Positions 26,208 through 34,615 of a DNA stretch of 64,000 bases are shown here, in pieces. The stretch's first letter is position 1; every line of letters starts with the position of its first letter. Location: the NCBI GenBank assembly GCA_900318495.1, contig ONLA01000004.1, positions 1-64,000 on the forward strand. Reading direction: 5' to 3'. The translations under genes and the position numbers were made by a program. The notes below the pieces were generated by a model that made no database searches, was not told where the DNA came from, and worked only from the letters and a program-made list of their open reading frames with translations. Source of the stretch: an uncultured Eubacteriales bacterium. Lineage in GTDB: Bacteria > Bacillota > Clostridia > Oscillospirales > Acutalibacteraceae.

Positions 26208-28652
26208 ATGAAATCAAAAGTATTCGCAAGAGTACTCTGTATTGCTTTGGCTCTTGTGATGATTGGCTCAATGACGTTAATCGGCTTTCAGATGTTTACG
26301 GCGGAAGCCGCCGCAAAGCCGGTCGCAAACGGTCCCGGCCACATTACCGACAGCTACGTTAATCTTCGCAGCGGCGCCGGCACCAACTATTCCGTTGTAA
26401 CCACAATGGCAAAAAACACCAAGGTTACGTTCATTGACGGCAAAATTTACAGCACCAACTGGTACAAAATCAAGGAACTCAAAACCAACAAGACAGGCTA
26501 TGTACATAAAAACTATGTGCAGGCTGACGAAGCCGCCGCTTCCGCGGCGTCGGCAGGCTCGGGTTACATCAACACCGATTATGTAAACCTGCGAAAGGGC
26601 GCGGGCACAAACTACGCTATTGTGACAAATATGCGCCAAAATACCAAGTTTACATTGGTAAGCACAAAGCTTTACAATACAAACTGGTACAACATCAAGC
26701 TGTCAAACGGCACAACGGGTTATGTTATGAAAACCTACGTTACGCTTAATTCAACCCAGCCCGCGACAAAAGCCACTCAGGCAACCACAAAGGCAACACA
26801 GGCGGCAACGAAAGCTACACAGGCAACACAGGCGACAACCAAAGGAAGCACTGTGACAACAGGCTACATCAACGCGGATTATGTAAACCTTCGCAAGGGC
26901 GCGGGCACCAATTACGCCGTTGTAACGACAATGAGGATAAACACCAAGTTTACCTTTATCAGCACCGACCTTCACAACTCAAGCTGGTACAACATCAAGC
27001 TGTCAAACGGCACGACCGGCTATGTAATCAAGGATTATGTAACCAAGGATTCTTCGTCATCCGGCAGCGGAGGCAGCACAACCCCGACAACGCCCGGAAA
27101 GGTTACCCTTTCGGCTTCAAGCCAGACAATCTACACGGGCAATAAATTTGCCATAACCGCAAAGGGCGCCACGGTAAAGTGGACAAGCTCAAACACAAGC
27201 GTCGCAACGGTTGACTCAAACGGCGTTGTAACAGCCAAAGCGGCAGGCACAGCCACAATCAAGGCGGCTTCGTCAAATTCGTCCGCAAGCTGCAAAATCA
27301 CCGTTAAATCGGGCTCCTCAGTAAACATTTCCTCAACAAATATAGCTAATATGAGAAGGGGAAAGTCAGTGCGCCTCACATCAACAACAAGCGGCGTAAG
27401 CTGGAAGAGCTCCAACAATTCTATCGCGACAGTAAGCAACGGCATCGTTGACACCAAGTCAAACGGTTATGTAACAATCACAGCCTACACCTCGGGCGGC
27501 GCCGCAACCTGTCTTATTCAGGTAATCGGACGCGACAACATCCGTTTTGTTTACGCTTCGCCCAACTCGGCTCCCAAAAACTCAAACGTTACCTTTAAGG
27601 CAATCACCGACACCGACCGTATCGCGGTTCGCTTTGTTGTAACAAGCGGAAGCAAGTCATACACAGTCGAGGCTGATAAAAAAGAGAAGGTCGGCAATAC
27701 ATACGTATGGTCAGGCACACACAAGCTTGACGCCGCAGGCACGTGGAAGGTCAAGGCGTACGCTAAGTACAAGACCTCCGCAAGCTACCTCACAACACCC
27801 GTAAACGGCGAGGCAGAGGTGTTTGTTACAAACGCGACCGACACCAAAACAACCGTAACAGGCGAAAGAAGGGCAAGCGACGGCGTAATCGAAATCATTT
27901 CCGAATTCGAAGGCTTCCTGTCCGACATTATCCCAGACCCGATTACAGGAGATCCCACAGTCGGTCACGGAAAGGTTATATTTAAGAACGAGCAGTTCTA
28001 TAACCACCTCAACAAAAGCGAGGCATACGCGTACCTTGTTCAGACCGTTAACACAGGCGGCTACACAACAAGGACAAATTCATTCCTTACATCAAACAAC
28101 ATAAAATTTAATCAGCAGCAGTTTGACGCGCTCGTTTGCTTTGCCTACAACGTAGGCGCTTACGCAATCACCAACGACTCAACGCTGTCCTCGGCGCTTC
28201 TCAACACTGCCTCAAGCGGCGGCACAATCAAATCAGGCGGAAGCGGTTACGTAAACGCGAGCGCCGTAAACCTCCGCAGCGGAGCGGGAACAAACCACAG
28301 TGTCGTTACAAATATGGCTCAAAACACAAAATTTACCTTTGTTGACGGTAAGCTGTACAATTCCGCATGGTACAAAATCAAGCTGACAAACGGCACAACA
28401 GGATACATATACTCAATATACGCGTCCGCTTCCGGCGGCACACGCGACCTTAACAATATCGACAAGGCAGCCTTTACCAACCGTATGCTGCAGTATCACC
28501 ACGCAAGCGGCGACTGCTGGTGGGGACTGCTCTACAGACGTGTGGACGAGGTCGAAATGTTTATCTACGGCGACTACAAGCTCGACGGCAGCACAAACAA
28601 GTATCACTTTAAGTATTCCTGCGGTTCCTACAGCAGAATAAGCATTAGTTAA
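26208..28652 (+). CDS. Secreted multidomain lysozyme: SH3 x3, Ig-like domains, GH24 with an inserted SH3
   Basis: An exported 814-aa cell-wall hydrolase. Order: signal peptide (1-35), bacterial SH3 repeats (about 43-106, 118-180, 219-280) with an Ala/Thr/Lys/Gln linker between the second and third, two Big_2-type Ig domains (about 298-367 and 370-440), and a further Ig-like domain (445-542). A GH24 lysozyme domain starts near 557 with the catalytic Glu in ISEFEGF (E568) and the GDPTVGHG segment. It is interrupted after FAYNVGAYA..STL by a fourth SH3 (680-740) and resumes with WWGLLYRRVDEVEMF (771-785). ATG 26208 follows CAGGAGTG; an upstream in-frame start would add 16 residues. Cleaves peptidoglycan glycan strands. 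Confidence 0.88.
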   Translation: MKSKVFARVLCIALALVMIGSMTLIGFQMFTAEAAAKPVANGPGHITDSYVNLRSGAGTNYSVVTTMAKNTKVTFIDGKIYSTNWYKIKELKTNKTGYVHKNYVQADEAAASAASAGSGYINTDYVNLRKGAGTNYAIVTNMRQNTKFTLVSTKLYNTNWYNIKLSNGTTGYVMKTYVTLNSTQPATKATQATTKATQAATKATQATQATTKGSTVTTGYINADYVNLRKGAGTNYAVVTTMRINTKFTFISTDLHNSSWYNIKLSNGTTGYVIKDYVTKDSSSSGSGGSTTPTTPGKVTLSASSQTIYTGNKFAITAKGATVKWTSSNTSVATVDSNGVVTAKAAGTATIKAASSNSSASCKITVKSGSSVNISSTNIANMRRGKSVRLTSTTSGVSWKSSNNSIATVSNGIVDTKSNGYVTITAYTSGGAATCLIQVIGRDNIRFVYASPNSAPKNSNVTFKAITDTDRIAVRFVVTSGSKSYTVEADKKEKVGNTYVWSGTHKLDAAGTWKVKAYAKYKTSASYLTTPVNGEAEVFVTNATDTKTTVTGERRASDGVIEIISEFEGFLSDIIPDPITGDPTVGHGKVIFKNEQFYNHLNKSEAYAYLVQTVNTGGYTTRTNSFLTSNNIKFNQQQFDALVCFAYNVGAYAITNDSTLSSALLNTASSGGTIKSGGSGYVNASAVNLRSGAGTNHSVVTNMAQNTKFTFVDGKLYNSAWYKIKLTNGTTGYIYSIYASASGGTRDLNNIDKAAFTNRMLQYHHASGDCWWGLLYRRVDEVEMFIYGDYKLDGSTNKYHFKYSCGSYSRISIS

Positions 28653-28665
28653 CGAAGGGTGTTTT

Positions 28666-29463
28666 ATGAAAAAAATAGGATTTATCGGCGCCGGCAATAT
28701 GGCAACCGCAATAATCAAGGGCTTAATCGCTCAAAAAGGCGGCGCTGACTTTATTAATGTTTTCGACGTCAGCGAAAAGGCGCTCGAATCAATGAAAGCT
28801 CTCGGAGCCAACATTTGCGCTTCGGGCGCGGAGGTTGTAAAAAACAGCGGAATAATTGTATTGGCTGTAAAGCCTCAAAATTATGCCGAGGTTCTCGAAA
28901 GCCTTAAAACCGAGGCGGACGAAAGCAAAACCTTTGTGTCAATCGCAGCCGGAATTTCAATCGGTTACGTTCAAAGCGGTCTCGGCTGCAATTGCTCTGT
29001 TATGAGGGTAATGCCCAACACTCCGCTGCTCCTCAAAAAAGGCGCCACAGCGCTCTGTCCGTCAGGAAATATGAGCGACAGCGACAGGCAAACAATTTAC
29101 GATATGTTTGCCGGCAGCGGCGTTTGCGAATACATTACCGAGGAGCATATGAACGAGATTATCGCCGTAAACGGCAGCAGCCCCGCGTTTATTTACCTTT
29201 TCGCCAAGGCGATGGCGGATTACGCGGAAAGCCGCGGCATAGATTACGGTTCGGCTATGAACCTTGTCTGCGCCACGCTCGAGGGCTCGGCGGCAATGCT
29301 CAGGGAAAGCGGCGACTCAGCCGACATCCTGATTCAAAAGGTAAGCTCAAAGGGCGGCACAACAATAGCGGCGCTTGAAAAGCTTCGTGAGCACGGCTTT
29401 TATGAAGCTGTTCAGGACGCTATGGACGCCTGCACAAAGCGCGCCGAGGAGCTCGGCAGGTAA
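28666..29463 (+). CDS. proC: Pyrroline-5-carboxylate reductase
   Basis: Last step of proline synthesis: NAD(P)H-dependent reduction of pyrroline-5-carboxylate. The 265-aa protein starts KKIGFIGAGNMATAII (Rossmann motif). It contains VLAVKPQNY, RVMPNTPLLLKKGATAL and the C-terminal GSSPAFIYLFAKAMADY, then VSSKGGTTIAALE, the family signature. Lies 13 bp after the lysozyme gene. Confidence 0.96.
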   Translation: MKKIGFIGAGNMATAIIKGLIAQKGGADFINVFDVSEKALESMKALGANICASGAEVVKNSGIIVLAVKPQNYAEVLESLKTEADESKTFVSIAAGISIGYVQSGLGCNCSVMRVMPNTPLLLKKGATALCPSGNMSDSDRQTIYDMFAGSGVCEYITEEHMNEIIAVNGSSPAFIYLFAKAMADYAESRGIDYGSAMNLVCATLEGSAAMLRESGDSADILIQKVSSKGGTTIAALEKLREHGFYEAVQDAMDACTKRAEELGR

Positions 29464-29547
29464 TAATCATAACAGCGGTGCCTTTCGCATATTCTTTAGC
29501 AGGGGACGGGCTATTCTCCCCAAAAAGCAAAAGAAGGGAACGTTATC

Positions 29548-30207
29548 GTGAAAGGCATTGTGTTTTCATTCAACAGAAAAACATCAACCAAAAGCTTCAG
29601 GCTGCCGCAAATCGGCAGCCTGATTAAGGGCAGCGGACTTACGCTTGCTTTTGTCGGCGTGTTGCTTACAGGCTTGGTCTGCGGAGCAGTATACGCGCGT
29701 TTTGCGGACAGTGCGTTTTTAAAATCCATCGATTTTTTATTTATAACAAATCTTGACGCAAGGCTCGGGCAGGGGGCGTTTACAACCTTCTGCGCCTGCT
29801 TTGCATCCGATTTTTTGTTTTTGCTTTTGGTTTATCTCTTTGGAATGACTTTGTGGGGGATTCCGTTCGAGGCTCTCACGGTGCTTCTTAAAGGATTTGG
29901 AACGGGGCTTACGGCAGGTTATTTATGCTTAACCTACTCGCTTTCGGGCGTCGGCTTTTATCTGCTGGTACTGCTTCCGGGCACATTTTTATTTTGCGTA
30001 TTTCTGGCAAAATTTTCCGCGGCGGCGTTTCACTGCTCAAAAAGTATTTTCACGGCAACGGTAAAAAAGGATATATCGGTTTACACTCCCCGGCAGGATG
30101 TTCTAAAGCTCAGCTCGGGCTTCCTAACCGCGCTTATAGCCGCCTTTTTTGCCTCGCTGCTTGACACCGCGCTGTGGACTCTTTTTGCCGGTACATTTAA
30201 ATTTTAG
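29548..30207 (+). CDS. SpoIIM-like membrane protein
   Basis: A 219-aa protein with five or six membrane helices resembling stage II sporulation protein M: a cytoplasmic start, a first helix with GVLLTGLVCGAVYA, a central FLFLLLVYLFGMTLWGIPFE and LKGFGTGLTAGY, the G..P.. kGf.. G pattern of the family. SpoIIM works with SpoIID and SpoIIP in septal peptidoglycan thinning during engulfment, but many paralogs have no sporulation role. GTG start behind GAAGGGA. First of a run of membrane-protein genes. Confidence 0.75.
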   Translation: MKGIVFSFNRKTSTKSFRLPQIGSLIKGSGLTLAFVGVLLTGLVCGAVYARFADSAFLKSIDFLFITNLDARLGQGAFTTFCACFASDFLFLLLVYLFGMTLWGIPFEALTVLLKGFGTGLTAGYLCLTYSLSGVGFYLLVLLPGTFLFCVFLAKFSAAAFHCSKSIFTATVKKDISVYTPRQDVLKLSSGFLTALIAAFFASLLDTALWTLFAGTFKF

Positions 30208-30224
30208 TCTCAACGGAGGAAACA

Positions 30225-31202
30225 ATGGCTTCTGACAGACCAACTTTGCCAATTACAAAGGTCTTTACGAACTTTTTTCAAAGCTTTCCCAAGCTGGTTC
30301 TTACAAATTTGCTTTTCGCGGTTCCGCTCGCGGTGATATCCGGTGTTTTTTACGCGCTGTCATCAATAAGCGCAATTCCGCCGGCGGCAGCAATGTTTAT
30401 CAGACTCCTCGCGATTATTCCGGTGTTTCCGTTTTACGCCGGGGTAACTCAGGTCACAGCGCACCTTGTTATGGGCGAAAAGGACATAAAGGTTACCGGG
30501 GATTTTTTCGCCGCTGTAAAGGAAAACTTTAAGCGCTTTCTGGTTCACGGTACCGTGCTTTACGCGGCGGTAGTTTTCAGCTATTTTTCAATAAGCTTCT
30601 ATTCGGCGATGATTGGAGAAAATCCGGCAATGTTCGCGCCAATGATAATCAGTATTGTTGTGGCTGTGTTTATGCTGTTTATGTTTTTCTACATACCGCC
30701 TATGACGGTAACCTTTGACCTTCCGATGAAAACCATTTACAAAAACAGTCTGCTTATGAGCTTTGGCGAGCTTGTGAAGAATTTCATAGCGCTGTTCGCA
30801 ATCTTTATGGTGTTTATTTTTTCAAGCACGCTTTTGTTTGCCTGTATGGGAAACGCTGCGGCAATAATTATTGTGACAATCTTGCTGGCTGCGGCGTTTG
30901 TCCCTGCGGTCACCGCTTTCTTCATTAACTCAGCGGTTTACGAGAGAATGTATTATATGGTAATCGACAATACCGCCGAAATCCGTAATATTGAAAATAA
31001 AATCGAAGAAACAAGGCAAAAAAAGGAGCCGAAAAAGTTCGACTCCGAATCGGTTATAGACGAATTCAGCGAAAAGCTGAAAAATTTTGACATTGATGAA
31101 AACGCCGACGGCGACGAATACCTCTTTTTTGAGGGGCGGATGATAAAGCGCAGCGTTCTTATCAAAATGAAAAACGAAGTTTTGGAAAGAGAGTTGAAAT
31201 AA
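30225..31202 (+). CDS. Polytopic membrane protein with a cytoplasmic tail, unknown function
   Basis: A 325-aa protein with about six membrane helices within residues 20-245 and a charged C-terminal tail of about 80 residues (ENKIEETRQKKEPKKFDS onward). The first helices (NFFQSFPKLVLTNLLFAVPL) resemble those of YesL/DUF624-type membrane proteins, but the match is loose. GGAGG precedes the ATG. It is 17 bp after the SpoIIM-like gene and 1 bp before the next, so the four genes 29548-32373 look like one operon. Confidence 0.68.
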   Translation: MASDRPTLPITKVFTNFFQSFPKLVLTNLLFAVPLAVISGVFYALSSISAIPPAAAMFIRLLAIIPVFPFYAGVTQVTAHLVMGEKDIKVTGDFFAAVKENFKRFLVHGTVLYAAVVFSYFSISFYSAMIGENPAMFAPMIISIVVAVFMLFMFFYIPPMTVTFDLPMKTIYKNSLLMSFGELVKNFIALFAIFMVFIFSSTLLFACMGNAAAIIIVTILLAAAFVPAVTAFFINSAVYERMYYMVIDNTAEIRNIENKIEETRQKKEPKKFDSESVIDEFSEKLKNFDIDENADGDEYLFFEGRMIKRSVLIKMKNEVLERELK

Positions 31203-31203
31203 A

Positions 31204-31869
31204 ATGGCAGGTAAACACGCGGCGTCCGCAAACGGCGGCAAAAAGGCTGCGGTAATTGTAATTATCGCTGTTTTGGCTGCGGCGTTAATCGGCGGCGGAA
31301 TATTCTTCTTTGTTAATATGAACAGCCAAAAAGACAAGGATAAAAAAACGCCCGTTGAAATAACCTCGGCTGAAACTACGGCTCAGGTGTCAACCGCGCG
31401 GCAGTCTCAGACAAGCGGAACCAAAGAATCCGAAAAAGCTTCTCAAACTCCGGCTCAAAATCAAACCGGAGCACAGCAGAGCGCGGAAGATTCCGGCAGT
31501 CAGGGCACAACCGCTGCTGTCGATATCGTTGTTCCTACTCAGGAAGGTGTTAAGGCTTCGTATTTTAACGCAACCTATATTCCGAACGGAGAAGCGCAGG
31601 ACGCAGAAACAGGCAATCCCGTTTCGCTTCGGGAGGCTCTCGGGGCAGGCTACTCCGAGGGAGCCGTTACCTTTAACGCCGACGGAACTTTCACCGATTC
31701 GCTTACAGCGGCAGGTGAAATGACAGGTAAATATGTTGTTCAGGGCGAAAAAATAACGGCGACATATTCAGACGACAGAAATATGGAAATCACGGTTACA
31801 GAATGGAACGACGGCGCGCCTTCGCGGTTCAGCGTAAATTACGGCGGCTGTATTGTATTTTTCGGTTAA
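31204..31869 (+). CDS. Membrane-anchored protein with a C-terminal beta domain
   Basis: A 221-aa protein: a short basic cytoplasmic start, one helix (AAVIVIIAVLAAALIGGGIF), a Thr/Gln/Ser-rich stalk (about 45-105), then a beta-rich extracytoplasmic domain with GAVTFNADGTFTDSL and TGKYVVQGEKITATY. The alternating pattern (function of fresh-strand then G-Y-x-v-x-G-x-x-I-x-x-x-Y) is that of lipocalin-like or DUF5640-type small beta barrels. The next gene encodes a similar C-terminal domain, so the pair look like diverged paralogs. Confidence 0.65.
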   Translation: MAGKHAASANGGKKAAVIVIIAVLAAALIGGGIFFFVNMNSQKDKDKKTPVEITSAETTAQVSTARQSQTSGTKESEKASQTPAQNQTGAQQSAEDSGSQGTTAAVDIVVPTQEGVKASYFNATYIPNGEAQDAETGNPVSLREALGAGYSEGAVTFNADGTFTDSLTAAGEMTGKYVVQGEKITATYSDDRNMEITVTEWNDGAPSRFSVNYGGCIVFFG

Positions 31870-31872
31870 ATT

Positions 31873-32373
31873 ATGAGCAGTAAGAATAAAAAAAAGACAG
31901 CACCGGCTGTCAGAAACAATAAAGTGAAAAAAAGCGTCAGCCTCAAGCCCTTAATAATTGCCGCCGTATTAGTCGCGGTTGCCGCTGCGGCGGTTGTTGC
32001 GACGGTAATAATCGGCAGCAATATTCCCGAACAGGTGGCAGGCACCTCGTGGGTTTCGGCTTCCGCGAGCAATTCCGCGGACGAGGCGGTTGAGTTAAGC
32101 GAGATTTACAACGTTTATTATTCAAACTATAAGGGTACGCTCGATTTTAAAGACGACGGTAAGTTTGAGCTTTGGCTGACACCGGGCGATCCCGCCGACG
32201 GCAAACATTCGGGTACATACACGGTTGACGGCGACGTAATCAAGGCGGACTTTGAGGGCGGTTCTCCTGCCGAGTTTAAAATTGAGAGAGACGGCAAAAA
32301 AATTAAATCAATCCTTGTCAACTACGGAGAGTACAAGGTTGTATTTGAAAGACAAAAGGCGGACGAAAAATGA
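31873..32373 (+). CDS. Membrane-anchored protein with a C-terminal beta domain (paralog of the preceding gene)
   Basis: A 166-aa protein: a lysine-rich cytoplasmic start, one helix (PLIIAAVLVAVAAAAVVATV), then a beta domain with VAGTSWVSASAS, GTLDFKDDGKFELWL and SGTYTVDGDVIKADF. It has the same GTY.vdGd.I.a.f core as the preceding protein but lacks the long stalk. It begins 3 bp after that gene, and its stop overlaps the acyltransferase start by 4 bp (ATGA). Function unknown. Confidence 0.65.
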   Translation: MSSKNKKKTAPAVRNNKVKKSVSLKPLIIAAVLVAVAAAAVVATVIIGSNIPEQVAGTSWVSASASNSADEAVELSEIYNVYYSNYKGTLDFKDDGKFELWLTPGDPADGKHSGTYTVDGDVIKADFEGGSPAEFKIERDGKKIKSILVNYGEYKVVFERQKADEK

Positions 32374-33428
32374 GTGAAAACAAGTTATCACAGCACACGG
32401 AAAAGCAAAGAATATATTTATTTGACAACGTAAAATGGATTGCGATTATTTTGGTTGTAATCGGTCACGCAATTGATTTTTTGGCAAGGTCAAACACAGG
32501 CAACCATCTTGAAAAGAGCCTGTTTGTGTTTATATATGCGTTTCATATGCCTCTGTTTATTTTTATAAGCGGACTGTTCCTAAAGCCTATGGACAAGGAC
32601 AGCAAATTCCCGAGGGACAAGGTTATTTCTTTCCTCGGCATCGGCATTGTGCTCAGAGCCTTCACCTCGATACTCAAGCTGTTTCTCGGCGAAAAGGAAA
32701 GCTTTTCAATCCTTAATATGTACGATTCCTACACTTGGTTTATGGGAGCGATGGCGGCGTTTATCTTCATTACATGGCTGCTGCGTGCCTATGACAAAAG
32801 GATAATTCTCCCGATTGCCGTTTTGGCAGGCTGTATGGCGGGCTACGACAAAAACCTCGGAGACAAGTTTTCGCTGATGAGAATAGCTGTATTTTTCCCG
32901 GTGTTTTTAATCGGATATTACATTACTCCCGAACAAATTTTGAAGCTTGCTTCGGCAAAGTGGTCAAAAATTGCCGCGGCGGTGATAATCGCCGGCTTTG
33001 CGGTGCTTTGCTTTATGAACAAGGATTTTACCGCTCAGTTCAGACCTTTGTTCACAGGCAGAAACCGCTACACCGTTTTGGAAGACAGCCAATATGCCTT
33101 CGGTGCGCTTTACCGCCTTGCGTGCTACGCAATCGCGGCGCTTACGGGGCTTTCGGTCATCTGTCTTGCGCCAAATAAAAAGCTCGGTTATATCACTGTT
33201 ATGGGCGGCAAAACCCTGCAAATCTATTTTTGGCACAGAATGGTTCTTATGGTATTTGAACACTTTAAGCTGTACGAAAAAATTCAGACGGTCACGGGCG
33301 GCACAGCCGCAACGGCTATTTACATTTTAATTGCCGTTGCTGTAGCCTTTTTGTGCTCGGTTCCGTTTTTGGCTTTCCCGTCAAAGCAGATACTTTCAAT
33401 CGGCAGGAAAAAAATTAAAAAACAGTAA
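32370..33428 (+). CDS. Acyltransferase family 3 membrane protein
   Basis: A 352-aa membrane protein with about ten helices of the acyltransferase-3 family, which acylates sugars or cell-surface polymers. It opens RIYLFDNVKWIAIILVVIGH; the H in that helix 1 motif and the FHMPLFIFISGLFLK segment are the family's conserved positions. Acyl donor and acceptor are unknown. Overlaps the upstream gene by 4 bp. The nearby surface and lysozyme genes suggest an envelope substrate. Confidence 0.88.
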   Translation: MSENKLSQHTEKQRIYLFDNVKWIAIILVVIGHAIDFLARSNTGNHLEKSLFVFIYAFHMPLFIFISGLFLKPMDKDSKFPRDKVISFLGIGIVLRAFTSILKLFLGEKESFSILNMYDSYTWFMGAMAAFIFITWLLRAYDKRIILPIAVLAGCMAGYDKNLGDKFSLMRIAVFFPVFLIGYYITPEQILKLASAKWSKIAAAVIIAGFAVLCFMNKDFTAQFRPLFTGRNRYTVLEDSQYAFGALYRLACYAIAALTGLSVICLAPNKKLGYITVMGGKTLQIYFWHRMVLMVFEHFKLYEKIQTVTGGTAATAIYILIAVAVAFLCSVPFLAFPSKQILSIGRKKIKKQ

Positions 33429-33435
33429 CTACAGG

Positions 33436-33469
33436 GATTGGCAGAACAGCTTGTTTTGCCAATCTTTTT
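33436..33469 (+). terminator. Terminator after the acyltransferase gene
   Basis: GATTGGCA (33436-33443) pairs with TGCCAATC (33457-33464), followed by TTTTT. Confidence 0.85.
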
Positions 33470-33482
33470 ATGTTATGATACG

Positions 33483-33728
33483 CTAAACTGCTTTGCCGGA
33501 TGAAGTTATTACAAACCAGCGGCTGTTTTCATAAAACAGATACCGCTGCTGCCCGTGAATAAGACAGGTGTAGCGAATACCGGCTTTTTCGTCCTGAGGG
33601 GATGAGGTGTAGCGTATATCCGTAATTTTGTCAATGTTAAAGCGCTGCTTTTCGTTCCATATAATTATGTTCGGCGTCAGTGTTCCGTCACAGTCGAAGC
33701 TGACTATAACCTTAACAAAGTTTTTCAT
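33483..33728 (-). CDS. Small conserved protein, possibly SOS-regulated
   Basis: An 81-aa soluble protein, MKNFVKVIVSFDCDGTLTP at the start and RYLFYENSRWFVI near the end, predicted as an all-beta fold. I recognise the pattern (a K.v.f..dG...P..i.W..... l..V..vR.. G.RYtc.I.G....Lf.e...WFv type) from clostridial hypothetical proteins but know no function. It has a consensus promoter carrying two boxes close to the Gram-positive LexA site, so a DNA-damage role is possible; that is inference. Confidence 0.7.
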   Translation of the reverse strand: MKNFVKVIVSFDCDGTLTPNIIIWNEKQRFNIDKITDIRYTSSPQDEKAGIRYTCLIHGQQRYLFYENSRWFVITSSGKAV

Positions 33729-33743
33729 AGGGCATCTCTTTTC

Positions 33744-33791
33744 GAACGTTTGTTTTGATAATATTATAGAACAAACATTCTATTTTGTCAA
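33744..33791 (-). promoter_or_regulatory. Promoter of the 81-aa gene with two LexA-like boxes
   Basis: Minus strand TTGACA (33791-33786), 17-bp spacer, TATAAT (33768-33763). One box, GAACAAACATTC (33769-33780), fills the spacer. The other, GAACGTTTGTTT (33744-33755), lies at the start site. Each differs at one arm position from GAAC-N4-GTTC. The two boxes are inverted repeats of each other (10 of 11 positions). Confidence 0.65.
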
Positions 33792-33844
33792 GAAGAACTT
33801 ACGGCAATTTTAAAATAATTTGCAAAGAATATGTCATAAAACTA

Positions 33845-33873
33845 TTTACAAACACAATATATTGTGTTATGAT
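33845..33873 (+). promoter_or_regulatory. pyrE promoter with an 18-bp palindromic operator
   Basis: TTTACA (33845-33850), a 17-bp spacer and TATGAT (33868-33873). The perfect palindrome AACACAATATATTGTGTT spans 33851-33868, so it fills the spacer exactly. A dimeric repressor bound here would block RNA polymerase. Confidence 0.7.
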
Positions 33874-33922
33874 TTAATTTGTAAAAATATGCAAACAAAT
33901 ATTTGAATTCAGGAGGCAAAAA

Positions 33923-34597
33923 ATGGAAGCGTATAAAAAGGAATTTATTGAATTTATGGTAGACTGTCAGGTTCTGAAATTCGGCGACTTTGTGACCAAG
34001 AGCGGAAGAAAAACACCGTTTTTTGTAAATACAGGCTTTTACAGAACAGGCGCGCAGCTCAGAAAACTGGGCGCGTATTACGCCGAGGCAATCAACAGCC
34101 GCTTCGGACTTGACTTTGACGTGCTGTTCGGACCCGCTTACAAGGGAATACCGCTTTCGGTAGCGGCGACAATAGCAATCAGCGAAAAGTACGGCAGGGA
34201 CATCCGTTACTGCTCAAACCGCAAGGAAGTTAAAGACCACGGCGACAAGGGCATTTTGCTCGGCAGTCCTATAAACGACGGCGACAAGGTTGTTATTATC
34301 GAGGATGTTACAACCGCCGGAACTTCAATTGAGGAAACTCTGCCCATAATCAAGGCGCAGGGCGACGTAGTTCCCGTGGGACTTGTTGTGTCGGTTGACA
34401 GAATGGAAAGAGGACAGGGCGAAAAAAGCGCGCTTGCCGAAATCGAAGAAAAATACGGTTTAAAAACAACCGCGATTGTAACAATGAAAGAGGTTGTCGA
34501 GCACCTTTATAACAAAGAGTATAAGGGCAAGGTAATTATTAACGACGCCTTAAAGGCGGCAATTGACGCTTATTATGAAAAATACGGCGTAAAATAA
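33923..34597 (+). CDS. pyrE: Orotate phosphoribosyltransferase
   Basis: Joins orotate to PRPP, giving OMP in pyrimidine synthesis. The 224-aa protein contains FVNTGFYRTGAQL, FGPAYKGIPLSVA and the PRPP-binding loop VVIIEDVTTAGTS near residue 130. AGGAGG precedes the ATG. It is followed at short distance by radC and uvrB, an unusual partnership. Its promoter carries a perfect palindrome, so it may be under repressor control. Confidence 0.95.
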   Translation: MEAYKKEFIEFMVDCQVLKFGDFVTKSGRKTPFFVNTGFYRTGAQLRKLGAYYAEAINSRFGLDFDVLFGPAYKGIPLSVAATIAISEKYGRDIRYCSNRKEVKDHGDKGILLGSPINDGDKVVIIEDVTTAGTSIEETLPIIKAQGDVVPVGLVVSVDRMERGQGEKSALAEIEEKYGLKTTAIVTMKEVVEHLYNKEYKGKVIINDALKAAIDAYYEKYGVK

Positions 34598-34615
34598 TTC
34601 GGGAGATTGCACAAA

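Noticed and set aside
26745..26860. A CRISPR-like or VNTR repeat
   Set aside because: The repeats encode the Ala/Thr/Lys/Gln linker of the lysozyme protein in frame; it is a coding low-complexity tract.
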